In this document: in pieces, positions 30,107-39,449 of the stretch
How positions within the stretch are numbered: position 1 is the first letter of the stretch
Layout of the letters: every line of letters begins with the position of its first letter
DNA from: JBMNUM01 sp050946275
GTDB taxonomy: Bacteria > Actinomycetota > Coriobacteriia > Coriobacteriales > CADBOM01
Reading direction: 5' to 3'
Assembly: GCA_050946275.1 (NCBI GenBank)
Contig: JBMNUM010000007.1
Location: 1 to 64,000 of the forward strand
DNA: 64,000 nt
Program-made: the position numbers and the translations under genes
The notes under the pieces: generated by a model
Told to the model about the DNA's origin: nothing
The model's input: the letters and a program-made list of their open reading frames with translations, nothing else
Databases searched by the model: none

Positions 30107-30901
30107 CTACTCGTCGAGCTTCATGAACGGGTTCACGCCGCCTGCGCGCTCGGCCACGTCCTGGTAGGCCTGCTCCTCGGCGACGACCCAATCATCACGC
30201 GTCTCGTACAGATATGCGGGAAGCTCCCAGGGCATCAGCTGTAGGTTCGTCGTGATCTCGGGAATCCAATCGAAGGGAATCGACATGAGGACCCTGCCGG
30301 CGGGCATGACCTTGCGTGCCTTCATGCCGAAGTGCATGCCGGTGAACAGGTAGTTGATGTTGCCGGTGAGATACGGATACGCATACAGCCACGAGCAACC
30401 GAGCACCGGCGTCGCCTTGGGCTCCCACATCTTGCCCTTCTTGTAGGAATACGCCCTCATGATCTTCTCCGCTTGAGGTGCCTCGGCCGCGAGGATGATG
30501 AGGTCGGGCTCGAAGAAGCAATCATCGAGCTTGGAGAACATGACGTAGTTCGCGACGCCGGGCTTCAGACCATAGAACTTGTCATACAGGCGCTGGTTGG
30601 CGCGGGGCTCCTCGAAGATCTCGAAGATCTCGCCGATCTGCCCGCTGTTGGTATAAGCGGGGGCGTCGGCCATCCATCCCAGCGGAACCTTGCCCATGCA
30701 GTCCTCGTTCTCGGCGGTGACATAGAAGGCCTCATCGGACTTGCTTGCCCTGATGAACATCTCGCACAGCGCGCAGTGGCCCTCCATCTGCTTGACGCCC
30801 TCGGGCTTGTAGTAAAGGTACTTGACGGCCACGGCCGGAATCTCGAGCTCCAGCTTCTTCCAAATCGAGAAATCCTGCTTCAGCGGTTTCCATTCTGCCA
30901 T
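30107..30901 (-). CDS. DUF169 family protein, paralogue A
   Basis: A 264-residue soluble protein that I assign to the DUF169 family (COG2043), whose function is not established. Visible features are conserved cysteines in GHCALCEM (about 42-47) and EDCMGKVPLGW (about 66-76), plus CFFEPDLIILAAEAP and AYPYLTGNINYLFTGMHFG. These could form a metal or cofactor site, but that is inference. The ATG at 30901 follows GGAGGGA at ideal spacing; a longer frame from 30973 is not supported. It is about 83% identical by eye to the neighbouring gene at 31149-31943, a tandem duplication with separate terminators. The upstream region contains ATGATAATCAT at 31000-31010, identical to the core of the classical Fur box. 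Confidence 0.85.
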   Translation of the reverse strand: MAEWKPLKQDFSIWKKLELEIPAVAVKYLYYKPEGVKQMEGHCALCEMFIRASKSDEAFYVTAENEDCMGKVPLGWMADAPAYTNSGQIGEIFEIFEEPRANQRLYDKFYGLKPGVANYVMFSKLDDCFFEPDLIILAAEAPQAEKIMRAYSYKKGKMWEPKATPVLGCSWLYAYPYLTGNINYLFTGMHFGMKARKVMPAGRVLMSIPFDWIPEITTNLQLMPWELPAYLYETRDDWVVAEEQAYQDVAERAGGVNPFMKLDE

Positions 30902-30999
30902 GTTGATCTCCCTCCTATATCCTTGATCATGCTGCGCCGGGCATCCTTGGCTCGCAATTGACGCTGCAGGCAACGTGTCAACTCGAGGCGCAGGGTCGC

Positions 31000-31010
31000 A
31001 TGATAATCAT
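31000..31010. promoter_or_regulatory. Fur-box-core-like palindrome upstream of DUF169 paralogue A
   Basis: ATGATAATCAT matches the central 11 bases of the E. coli Fur consensus; the outer bases do not match. It lies about 100 bp upstream of the start codon, in the presumed promoter region. Confidence 0.3.
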
Positions 31011-31084
31011 ATCAAATCGATAGGAAATAAGATCAACCGTGCCGCTTGCTGCGGGGTGGTTGGGGAGGGGGCATTCGTAACGAA

Positions 31085-31115
31085 CAAGACGGGGCGGCCC
31101 GTTGGACCGCCCCGT
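31085..31115 (-). terminator. Hairpin between the two DUF169 genes
   Basis: Perfect 11-bp arms AGACGGGGCGG and CCGCCCCGTCT with a 9-nt loop. On the minus strand it is followed by TGTTCG, 33 nt past the stop of the gene at 31149-31943. The T-run is weak, so termination may be partial. Confidence 0.6.
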
Positions 31116-31148
31116 CTGGAGAGCTCGCAAGCTACGTTGATGTGTCTG

Positions 31149-31943
31149 CTACTCGTCTAGCTTCATGAACGGGTTCTCGCCTCCGGCGCGATTCGCCAGC
31201 TCCTCATAGGCCTTCTCCTCCTCGACGACCCAGTCCTCGCGGGTGTCATAGAGGTATGCCGGCAGCTCCCAGGGCATCTCCTGCAGGTTCTGCGTGATCT
31301 CGGGAATCCAGTCAAACGGAATCGACATCAGCAGCATGCCGGCGGGCATGACCTTGCGAGCCTTCATACCGAAGTGCATGCCGGTGAACACGTAGTTGAT
31401 GTTGCCGGTGACGTACGGATAGGCATAGAGCCACGAGCAGTCGAGCACCGGCGTGGCCTTGGGCTCCCACATCTTGCCCTTCTTGTAGGAGTAGGCCCTC
31501 ATGATCTTCTCTGCGTCGGGCGCCTCGGCCGCGAGGATGATGAGGTCGGGCTCGAAGAAGCAGTCCTCGAGCTTGGCGAACAGGATGTAGTTCACGACGC
31601 CCGGGGTGAGGCCATAGAACTTGTCATAGAGGCGCTGGTTGGCGCGGGGCTCCTCGAAGATCTCGAAGATCTCGCCGATCTGACCGCTGTGTGCGTACGG
31701 AGGGGTCTCGCCCATCCAGCCCAGCGGGACCTTGCCCATGCAGTCCTCGTTGTCCTTGGTGATGTAGAAGGGCTCATCGGCCTTGCCAGCCTCGACGAAC
31801 ATCTCGCACAAGGCGCAGTGGCCTTCCTTCTGTTTGACACCCTCGGGTTTGTAATAGAGGTACTTGATCGCCACTGCGGGGAATTTGAAATCGAACTTTT
31901 TCCAAATAGAGAAATCCTGCTTCAGCGGTTTCCACTCTGCCAT
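31149..31943 (-). CDS. DUF169 family protein, paralogue B
   Basis: A 264-residue paralogue of the adjacent downstream gene, same length and same start (MAEWKPLKQDFSIWKK). The ATG at 31943 follows GGAGGAGGATTGG. The cysteine motifs GHCALCEM and EDCMGKVPLGW are preserved. Differences between the two copies cluster in four short blocks (about residues 17-21, 50-65, 77-84 and 235-258), while the middle, including GQIGEIFEIFEEPRANQRL, is unchanged. That pattern suggests divergence of function or partner rather than simple dosage. The 370 bp upstream are unusually AT-rich for this genome. Function unknown. Confidence 0.85.
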   Translation of the reverse strand: MAEWKPLKQDFSIWKKFDFKFPAVAIKYLYYKPEGVKQKEGHCALCEMFVEAGKADEPFYITKDNEDCMGKVPLGWMGETPPYAHSGQIGEIFEIFEEPRANQRLYDKFYGLTPGVVNYILFAKLEDCFFEPDLIILAAEAPDAEKIMRAYSYKKGKMWEPKATPVLDCSWLYAYPYVTGNINYVFTGMHFGMKARKVMPAGMLLMSIPFDWIPEITQNLQEMPWELPAYLYDTREDWVVEEEKAYEELANRAGGENPFMKLDE

Positions 31944-32316
31944 GCCAATCCTCCTCCTAATAGAACTTGCAACGGGATCTCTATGCCGCCGTCCTCGACG
32001 CTCGCATTTGCCGCGAGCTCGAGAATTCGCCGGATTCAGCCCCTCTTTGGCAGTTTAGGAAAGCGGAAATATGCAGTCAAACATAATAATTATACCTACT
32101 AATTTACTATGAATATATGAATATAGGCATAACCAAGCGCTGAAATATGCAAAACATTCTTATTACTTGCGTTCTGCGCCCGCCAATTCGCCTATTTGAT
32201 AAAAACGTATTCATTTTTCGGTTTCGGCGAATGTTGCGGATGTGCTAGCAGCCACCGTGCTTCCCGTTTGTGTTCCACCAAATTGCGCTGCATGCAAACA
32301 AAATGCGCGACTTCCG
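31944..32316. other. AT-rich intergenic region, no gene seen
   Basis: The part from about 32060 to 32230 is strikingly AT-rich for this high-GC window. It carries GAAATATGCA at 32066-32075 and again at 32142-32151, and ATAATTAT near 32085. No coding region is convincing. It is probably the promoter and regulatory region of the minus-strand DUF169 gene. Confidence 0.45.
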
Positions 32317-32796
32317 CTACGCCCTCCGTCTTCGTCGCCCACCGGGCAGGAAGAGCGCGGCCACGCCGACTGCGCTAGCCGAGGCGACCACGTCGACGAG
32401 CCAGTCGTGGATGTCGGGGGAGCGCCCGTCGACGTAGATCTGGTGAATCTCGTCGGTCGTTGCATAGGCGGCGACTATCAGCACGGTGAAGATCGCGGCG
32501 GCGGGCAGGCTCATGTGGTGTCGCAATGCGTTGGTGATGAGGCCGCCGAAGATGAAATACTCGCAGAAATGCCCGATGGGGGAGGGGTCGATCGGCCGTC
32601 CCAGATAGGACGACAGCTTCGAGGCAAGCCAGGTGTACGCCGCGCCGAGCAGGCCCTGGCCAGCATCCAGGTATGCGCTCGTGCGGGAGCTCGCATAGTA
32701 GATGGCCGCGGCCCACAGCACCACGAGCGTCCATGCGACGATGGCCGAGAAGCAGCCCGGCCCCTCGCGTCGCTCGTATGTCTCCTCCTCGTACAT
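32317..32796 (-). CDS. VanZ-like family membrane protein
   Basis: A 159-residue protein with about four membrane helices and the VanZ-like signature: an early WAAAIYYASSRT, GHFCEYFIFGGL, and TTDEIHQIYVDGRSPDIHDWLVDVVAS in the third helix region. The C-terminus is a run of arginines. VanZ-like proteins include a teicoplanin-resistance accessory protein, but most family members have no known role, and there are no other vancomycin-resistance genes here. It is divergent from sbcD. Confidence 0.85.
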   Translation of the reverse strand: MYEEETYERREGPGCFSAIVAWTLVVLWAAAIYYASSRTSAYLDAGQGLLGAAYTWLASKLSSYLGRPIDPSPIGHFCEYFIFGGLITNALRHHMSLPAAAIFTVLIVAAYATTDEIHQIYVDGRSPDIHDWLVDVVASASAVGVAALFLPGGRRRRRA

Positions 32797-32981
32797 GACG
32801 CAAGATGATAGCGGACTGATGTGGAGGGTTCATGATGGCCGGCGGGCAGACCGTGGGCGGAGAGGGAGGCCTCGTTCGCCTTGACCTGAAGCTTCATGGG
32901 GGAATGGGAAATTAATGTCCGGAGCTTGTGCTACCGTTCACTTGTACGAAAAACCGCCGCACAACGGGAAGGGGGGCTGCC

Positions 32982-34160
32982 GTGAGATTCATGCACCTTG
33001 GCGACCTGCACCTGGGCAAGCGCGTCAACGGATTCTCCCTGCTCGAGGACCAGCGCGCCGTCTTGGCGGAGATTCGCGATATCGTGCGAGAACGTGATGT
33101 CGAAGCGGTCCTCATTGCCGGTGACGTTTACGACCGGCCGACTCCGCCCGTATACGCGGTCGAGCTTGCAGACGAGTTCATCACGGATCTCGTCGAGAGT
33201 GGCGTGCGGGTTTTCGTCATCGGGGGCAACCACGACAGCACGGCCCGTCTTGCGTTCGCCTCTCGCATCACGCGCGAGAAGGGCCTGGTCATCGCCAAGC
33301 CCTACGATGGGGCTCTCGAGTGGTTCGACCTCGATGACCCGGCGGGCAAAGCGCCCGTTCGCGTGCATCTTCTGCCTTTCGTGACGCCCCTCGACGTTCG
33401 GAGGTTCTTCGACGATCGCGAGGTCTCCACGTATGATGAGGCGGTCGCAGCCGTGGTGGAGCATGCCGAGATGGGGCCGGGGGCCAACATCCTCGTCGCC
33501 CATCAGCTCGTTCTCGGATCGGGCGAGGTGACGCGCAGCGATTCCGAGCAGATCAGCATCGGCGGCGTCGACGAGGTTTCGGCATCGCATTTCGATGGAT
33601 TCGACTACGTGGCGCTTGGTCATCTGCACGCCCCGCAGTGGGTCTGCGGCAAGGATGGCTCTGGGACGGTGGTGCGGTACTGCGGCTCGCCGCTGAAGTA
33701 CTCGTTCTCCGAGGTGTCCCAGCGCAAGGCGGCGACTATCGTCGACGTGGACGCGGATGGCGCTCACGTCGAGGAATTTCCCCTGCATGCGGTGCACGAT
33801 ATGCGCGAGCTCTCGGGGACGATCGACGAGATGCGCGCCGCCCTCGAGGAGGACCCGTCGCTTTCCGACTGCTATATGCGGGCCATCCTGACCGAGCCCG
33901 TCGTCAACGCGAAGGCCAAGCTGGCCGATCTCTTCCCGCTCATCATGCGCATCGAGTTCGACTATGTCTCGGGTGAGAGCGCCGCCGCGCCTCCCGCGAT
34001 CGAGAATCTCGAGCAGGCGGATCCGACGGAGGTGTTCGCATCCCTGTTCAAGAGCGTCAACGGACGCGATATGGACGAGGACGAGTCCGAGGCGCTCGGT
34101 GCTGTGCTCGAGCGCATGGTTGCCGCTGAACGCGATGAAACGGAGGGAGGCGCAAGATGA
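32982..34160 (+). CDS. sbcD: Exonuclease SbcCD, nuclease subunit SbcD
   Basis: Mre11-type metallophosphoesterase that, with SbcC, cleaves hairpins and protein-blocked DNA ends. The 392-residue product shows the phosphoesterase motifs in order: GDLHLGK (near residue 7), AGDVYDRP, GGNHDS, and LGHLHAPQ. The GTG at 32982 is chosen because it gives MRFMHLGDLHLG, the usual N-terminus, after AAGGGGGG; an ATG three codons later is possible. The acidic C-terminal part probably contacts SbcC. The stop overlaps the sbcC start by 4 nt (ATGA), so the two are coupled. Confidence 0.95.
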   Translation: MRFMHLGDLHLGKRVNGFSLLEDQRAVLAEIRDIVRERDVEAVLIAGDVYDRPTPPVYAVELADEFITDLVESGVRVFVIGGNHDSTARLAFASRITREKGLVIAKPYDGALEWFDLDDPAGKAPVRVHLLPFVTPLDVRRFFDDREVSTYDEAVAAVVEHAEMGPGANILVAHQLVLGSGEVTRSDSEQISIGGVDEVSASHFDGFDYVALGHLHAPQWVCGKDGSGTVVRYCGSPLKYSFSEVSQRKAATIVDVDADGAHVEEFPLHAVHDMRELSGTIDEMRAALEEDPSLSDCYMRAILTEPVVNAKAKLADLFPLIMRIEFDYVSGESAAAPPAIENLEQADPTEVFASLFKSVNGRDMDEDESEALGAVLERMVAAERDETEGGAR

Positions 34161-36961
34161 GGCCGACGAAGCTCACGATGAGCGCCTTCGGGCCATATGG
34201 CGGCACGGAAGAGCTTGACCTCTCGAAACTCGGCGAGACGGGAATCTACCTCATAACCGGCCCCACGGGTTCGGGGAAGACGAGCATCTTCGACGCGATC
34301 TGCTTCGCTCTCTACGGGCGGCTCAGCTCAAAGACGCGCGATGCCTTCCTGTTCCAGAGCGACCATCGCGAGGATGCGCTCGAGATGTCCGTGGAGCTCG
34401 AGTTCGAGATTCGAGGCGCGAGCTATACCGTGAGCCGCAAGTTCAAGCGCCGTAAGGAGCGGGCGACGGGAGAGTACGTCTTCGACCCCAAGCAGGCTGT
34501 CGAGCTCGTATGGCCGGACGGCTCGGCTACGAGCGGGCCCGCCCAGGTCAATCCCCAGATCGAGGAGCTCATCGGACTCGACTTCGACCAGTTCACAAAG
34601 ATCGTCATGCTCTCGCAGGGTGAGTTCAAGCGCTTCCTCGAGGCGAGCTCGGCCGAGCGGAGCAAGATCTTCGCCAACCTGTTCGACACCTCGTTGTACC
34701 GGCGCGTGATGGACGCGCTGAAGACCGAGCGCGATGAGCTCGCAGAGGAGCTGCGGGAGCAGGAGCGGCTGATCATGGCCTCGCTGCGGTCTGCCGTGTT
34801 CTCGGAGGATGGCGAGGCCCGGGATCGGTTCAACGCCGCCCTCGAGCGGGGCTCGCTTGGTGCCGCGGATGCGCTGGCCGAGCTCGACTTGCTCATCGAA
34901 GCCGATGATGGGAGTGCCAACGAGCTACGAAAGCAGCGCACGAAGGCAATCAACGAGATCAAGCAGGTTTCGGAGAAGGTGGGCAAGGCCAAGCAACGCG
35001 AGAAGGCGGCCGTGGAGCTCGACAAGGCAAGGGTTGCGCTCGACCAGGAGGAAGCGGCGCTGCCGGGTCTTGAAGAGGTCGTTCGCGAGCAGGAGGCATC
35101 GGCTCCGGAGAGGGACCGCCTCTTCTCGGAAAAGGCCATCATCGAGGACAGCTTCAACTCGTATAGGGAACTCGAGGACGAGAGGGCTCGTCTCGAGAAG
35201 GCGAAGGTGGAGCATGATGGCGCGCAGAAGATGCTCGAGGATGCCAGGACCGAGTATGGAGGCATTCGAGACGAGCTGGCCCGCCAGCGTGAGATCATCG
35301 AACTCAACGAGGACGCGCCTACCGAGCTCGAGAAAGTGCGTGCCTCGATTGACAAGACCCGCTCCGAACTGACCGACGTGCAAAACGCCATCGTCGGCTG
35401 CTCAGTGCACAAGACGAATCTTGACAAGCTGGCCAGTGTGCGAGAGGAGAGCATCCGGACTAACGAGGCTCTCGCCGGCGCATCGGCGATCCGCCAAAGG
35501 CTCGAGAACTCATATCTCAATGCGCAAGCCGGCATCTTGGCACAGGGGCTTATCGACGGGGAGCCCTGCCCCGTATGCGGTTCGCGGGAGCATCCCGACA
35601 AGGTGCATCTGGCGGAGGACGCGCCGACTCCCGATCAAGTCGACGACGCCCGCACAGCCGAGGAGAGCGCGCGCAATCTTGCGTATGAGGTCGTCCAGCA
35701 GGTGGCGAAGCGTGAGGAGGCCGCCCGGAAGTCCTCCGAGGATGTGCGCGCCGCAGCCTCCTCCCTGCTCGGAGAACCCATGGGACCCGAGGCGGATTCC
35801 ACGCTCGATATGCGAGCCTGCGCGCGCATCGAAGAGCGCCTGGATGCGCTGTTCCGTTCGGTCAAGGCCAACCTCGGGGGATTGAATGGAAGCATGAAAC
35901 GGTTCGAGGCGGCGAGCCGTGCGTATCGTGCCGCGCTCGCCAAGCGCGATGAGCTCGATAAGCAACTGACGCAAACGCGTGCCTCGGGAGAGCGGCTCTC
36001 GCAAGACGTTGCGCGACTTGGCGCCGATGTCGATCATCTGCAGAAGTCCGTGGCCTCGATGGCGGCGAAGTTGTCCTACCCGACAGTCGAGGCCGCCCAT
36101 GCGGCAGCAGCGGAACTTGGGCGCAGGGTCGATGCGATGAAGCAAGCCCATGAGAAGGCCCTCTTCGATCGCGATGAATGCCACAAGCGCATCGCCGCCG
36201 CGCAGGCTTCTATCGAAGCCAACGAAAAGCAACTGCACGGGACCAAGATGGTTCCCTCATCAGAGCTCGAAGCGCGGGCGAGCGAGCTCTCGGCCGAGCA
36301 AAAGGCGCTCGATCGCGCGCTGCAGGCTGTCTCGAACAGGATCTCGCTCAACAAATCCGCCCGCGACGACGCCGGCAAACGACTCGCCTCGATCGCCGTG
36401 CTCGAGGAGCGTTTGGCAGTGGTCGCATCGCTGGCGGATACGGCGCTCGGCAACGTCAAGGGTACCGAGCGCATCCCGCTGGAGACGTACGTGCAGACCG
36501 TGTTCTTCGACCAGATGCTCGAGTTCGCCAACCAGCGTCTGACGGGCATGAGCGGAGGCCGCTACCTGCTGGTCCGACATGAGGGCGATTCCCGCAAGGC
36601 GGCCAAGGGCGGTCTCGACCTCGACGTGCTCGACAACGACACGGGGCAGGTGCGAAGCGCGAGCACGCTCTCTGGAGGCGAGAGCTTCATCGCGGCGCTG
36701 TCGCTCGCGCTCGGTCTCTCGGACGTAACCCAGGGTTATGCCGGCGGCATCGACCTCGAGTGCATGTTCATCGACGAGGGCTTCGGATCGCTCGACGAGG
36801 ATGCGCTCGAATTGGCGCTCGGCACGCTTGCGCAGATCGGCGCCGAGGACAAACTCGTGGGCATCATCTCGCACGTGGAGGAGCTCAAACGCGTCATCCC
36901 CCGCAAGATCGTGGTCGAGAAGACGCGCGACGGGAGCCACGCCGCCCTGCAGCTGGGGTAG
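34157..36961 (+). CDS. sbcC: Exonuclease SbcCD, SMC-like ATPase subunit SbcC
   Basis: A 934-residue Rad50-type ATPase. Walker A is in TGPTGSGKTSIFDAICFALYG (about 35-50), long coiled coils run on either side of the zinc hook CPVCGSREHP (about 472), and the C-terminal ABC half has LSGGESFIAALSLALGLSD and Walker B CMFIDEGFGSLDED. The two coiled-coil arms fold back at the hook, which dimerises through Zn(II). Length is near family average. It overlaps sbcD by 4 nt and ends 100 nt before the MBL-fold gene. Confidence 0.95.
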   Translation: MRPTKLTMSAFGPYGGTEELDLSKLGETGIYLITGPTGSGKTSIFDAICFALYGRLSSKTRDAFLFQSDHREDALEMSVELEFEIRGASYTVSRKFKRRKERATGEYVFDPKQAVELVWPDGSATSGPAQVNPQIEELIGLDFDQFTKIVMLSQGEFKRFLEASSAERSKIFANLFDTSLYRRVMDALKTERDELAEELREQERLIMASLRSAVFSEDGEARDRFNAALERGSLGAADALAELDLLIEADDGSANELRKQRTKAINEIKQVSEKVGKAKQREKAAVELDKARVALDQEEAALPGLEEVVREQEASAPERDRLFSEKAIIEDSFNSYRELEDERARLEKAKVEHDGAQKMLEDARTEYGGIRDELARQREIIELNEDAPTELEKVRASIDKTRSELTDVQNAIVGCSVHKTNLDKLASVREESIRTNEALAGASAIRQRLENSYLNAQAGILAQGLIDGEPCPVCGSREHPDKVHLAEDAPTPDQVDDARTAEESARNLAYEVVQQVAKREEAARKSSEDVRAAASSLLGEPMGPEADSTLDMRACARIEERLDALFRSVKANLGGLNGSMKRFEAASRAYRAALAKRDELDKQLTQTRASGERLSQDVARLGADVDHLQKSVASMAAKLSYPTVEAAHAAAAELGRRVDAMKQAHEKALFDRDECHKRIAAAQASIEANEKQLHGTKMVPSSELEARASELSAEQKALDRALQAVSNRISLNKSARDDAGKRLASIAVLEERLAVVASLADTALGNVKGTERIPLETYVQTVFFDQMLEFANQRLTGMSGGRYLLVRHEGDSRKAAKGGLDLDVLDNDTGQVRSASTLSGGESFIAALSLALGLSDVTQGYAGGIDLECMFIDEGFGSLDEDALELALGTLAQIGAEDKLVGIISHVEELKRVIPRKIVVEKTRDGSHAALQLG

Positions 36962-37061
36962 GGAAGCGCCGAGTGCATGCAGAAGCCAATCGATTCCGAG
37001 GCTGCTTTCTCGGCTACACTTGTGCTTGTCGATTATTTGTGTGTGCGAGATGGGGGTTTCG

Positions 37062-37982
37062 ATGCGGTGGTCTGACATCGTCGAGGAGCGCCGACAGGCA
37101 AAGCTGGCTGACGAGGTGCTGCGCGCGCAGGCGCTTGCGAGCGACGGCAAGGCCTCGCTCGTCTTTATGGGAACCGGTGCGGCTTGTGGCGTGCCAACGT
37201 TCTATTGCGGTTGCAAGGCATGCGAGGAGGCGCGGGTCAATCCGCGCGCCCGGCGCACCTGCTGTTCGATTGCCCTCGTCGGAACGGGCCTTGGCCCGGG
37301 TGGCGACGCGCCGGTGACGCTTATCGACGCCTGTCCGGATGTGCATGCCCAGCTTGCACGCGAGGGCATCGAGGATGTCGAGCGCGTCCTGTTCACGCAC
37401 GAGCATTTCGACCACGTCGGCGGGGTTCCCCAGCTCGAGCTCTACGTGCGCCTCAAGCGCAAGGAGCCGCTGCCGTTCTATTGCAACGAGCAGACTCTCG
37501 CTCATATCGCGGAGCACGATGCCTTCATGGCCGACACGTTCGACCTGCGGCCGCTTGCCCTGGGCGAGACGTTGGCGTTCGGCGGCATCTCCTACACGCC
37601 CATCGCTGCCACGCATTGCCCGGGCTGCTTCGGTTACTTGATCGAGGTTTCCCCCGAAGCCTCTCGCACGGGACGGTCCGTCCGCATCGCCTATCTGCCG
37701 GACACGGCATACCCCTGCCCGGAGACCTTCTATGCCATCGAGGGCGCAGACATCCTGATCGTCGACGCCACGTTCAACGCCGGCAACTGGATGCCGACGC
37801 AGCACCTCTCCATAGACAAGGCCATCGAGCTCGCCGATGAGCTGGGCGTCGGCCACTGCTATCTCACGCATCTCTCGATGCAGTTCGACGAGCCGATCAC
37901 GCTCGAGGAGCTCGACGCGAAGCTCGCGGCGCACGGCACGCGGACGACAGCCGCATACGACGGCCTGCGCATCGATTTGTAG
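37062..37982 (+). CDS. Metallo-beta-lactamase-fold hydrolase (PhnP-like)
   Basis: A 306-residue MBL-fold protein. The metal-binding motif THEHFDHVGG (about 110-119) is complete. Further histidines lie in ATHCPGCFGY and YLTHLSMQ, and an aspartate in YLPDTAY. The early segment GTGAACGVPTFYCGCKACEEARVNPRARRTC resembles the PhnP group of cyclic-phosphate phosphodiesterases, including its cysteine-rich loop, so a phosphodiesterase role is plausible; the substrate is not known. The ATG at 37062 follows GGGGG at 5 nt; an in-frame ATG at 37050 has no upstream ribosome-binding sequence. It is followed 9 nt later by the aldo/keto reductase gene. Confidence 0.83.
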   Translation: MRWSDIVEERRQAKLADEVLRAQALASDGKASLVFMGTGAACGVPTFYCGCKACEEARVNPRARRTCCSIALVGTGLGPGGDAPVTLIDACPDVHAQLAREGIEDVERVLFTHEHFDHVGGVPQLELYVRLKRKEPLPFYCNEQTLAHIAEHDAFMADTFDLRPLALGETLAFGGISYTPIAATHCPGCFGYLIEVSPEASRTGRSVRIAYLPDTAYPCPETFYAIEGADILIVDATFNAGNWMPTQHLSIDKAIELADELGVGHCYLTHLSMQFDEPITLEELDAKLAAHGTRTTAAYDGLRIDL

Positions 37983-37991
37983 AGGATATCC

Positions 37992-39173
37992 ATGCCACGG
38001 AAGGGGGGCGCGGAGATGAGGATGAGGCGCCACGCGCTCGGAAACACGGGCATCGAGGTTGGGGAAATCGGTTTTGGAGCCGAGTGGATAGGGGAGCTCG
38101 ACGACGAGGTCACCTTTGCGATGATGGATAGGATCGCGGCGGCTGGCGGCAATCTCGTCGATTGCTGGATGGCCGATCCCAAGATTCGCACCTCGTTGGG
38201 CAAGTCGCTCGCCGGCCGGCGTGGCGAATGGATTATCCAGGGCCATGTGGGCGCCACGTGGCAGGACGGGCAGTATGTCCGGACACGCGATGTCGAGCAG
38301 TGCAAGGTCGCCTTCGACGACCTGCTCGAGCGGCTGCAGACGGACCACGTCGAACTTGGCATGATCCACTATGTCGATGAGATGGCGGATTTCGAGAACC
38401 TCATGGGCAACGGCTATATCGATTATGTCCACGAGCTTCACGATCAGGGCGTGATCGAGCATGTGGGCTTCTCCACCCACAGCGCAGTTGTGGGCAAGGC
38501 CGCCGTGCTCTCGGGCGAGATCGAGATGATGATGTTCTCGATCAATCCCGCATACGACATGATGCCTGCGGTGAGCCGAATCGAGGAACTCAGCGGAGAA
38601 GGAGGAGGATACGACCTGCTCGAAGGAGGCGTCGACCCCGAGCGAGCGGAGCTCTATGCGATGTGCGCGGAACGGGGTATCGGCCTCACGGTCATGAAAG
38701 GGTACGCGGGCGGCATGCTGCTCGACGCCTCGAAGTCTCCTTTCGGCGTGGCGATGACGCCCGTGCAGTGCATACACTACGCGCTCACGCGCCCCTCCGT
38801 GTGCAGCGTGCTCGCGGGGACGAAGAGCGTCGCCCAGGTCGAGGATGCGCTCGCGTATTGCAGCGCATCGCCGGAAGAGCGTGATTACGAGAAGGTTCTT
38901 TCCGAGGCACCGCGCCATTCGTATCGCGGTCAGTGCATCTACTGCGGCCATTGCTCGCCGTGCTCTGTTGGCATCGATATCGCGCTCGCCAACAAGCTGC
39001 ACGATCTTGCAGTCGCTGCCGACACCGTCCCCGCTTCGGTTCGGGAACACGTGCGCAACATGAGCGCGAGCGCTTTCGATTGCACGGGTTGTCGCGATTG
39101 CGAGTCCCGCTGTCCGTTCGGCGTTCCGATTGCGGAGAAGATGGCCGCCGCCGCAGCTTTGTTCTCGGCATGA
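37992..39173 (+). CDS. Aldo/keto reductase with C-terminal dicluster ferredoxin domain
   Basis: A 393-residue protein with an aldo/keto-reductase-like barrel (LGNTGIEVGEIGFG; LGMIHYVDE; HVGFSTHS). The C-terminal domain has two cysteine sets: CIYCGHCSPC (about 316) and CTGCRDCESRCPFGVPIA (about 361), the pattern of two [4Fe-4S] clusters. The family is widespread in anaerobes and probably performs electron transfer linked to an unknown reductase activity. The catalytic Tyr of classical reductases is not evident in the early barrel, so NADPH-dependent carbonyl reduction is doubtful. The ATG at 37992 follows GAGGA; an ATG at 38016 preceded by AAGGGGGG is an equally possible start. Confidence 0.85.
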   Translation: MPRKGGAEMRMRRHALGNTGIEVGEIGFGAEWIGELDDEVTFAMMDRIAAAGGNLVDCWMADPKIRTSLGKSLAGRRGEWIIQGHVGATWQDGQYVRTRDVEQCKVAFDDLLERLQTDHVELGMIHYVDEMADFENLMGNGYIDYVHELHDQGVIEHVGFSTHSAVVGKAAVLSGEIEMMMFSINPAYDMMPAVSRIEELSGEGGGYDLLEGGVDPERAELYAMCAERGIGLTVMKGYAGGMLLDASKSPFGVAMTPVQCIHYALTRPSVCSVLAGTKSVAQVEDALAYCSASPEERDYEKVLSEAPRHSYRGQCIYCGHCSPCSVGIDIALANKLHDLAVAADTVPASVREHVRNMSASAFDCTGCRDCESRCPFGVPIAEKMAAAAALFSA

Positions 39174-39449
39174 GGCGCGGCGCGTAGAATCGGCTGTCAG
39201 ATCGGGCTTTTCTGGCTGTTGCTAGGACGAACGGCAATAATGACGGCTTCTGCCAACCTGTATGGCGTAACATGCGCGAACCATGATGCAAACGCCCCTG
39301 TGAAGTACATCAAGTAGCCGCAGCGAGTCGATAATGACTGTCATTACCGATTCATCCCCGATTAGTCGCGCGTTGCCCGGCGAATTAGTGGATTCCATCT
39401 GTTAGGATTTCCTAGTGTTCCAATCGCTTGAGCAAGAGGGGTTTTTGTT

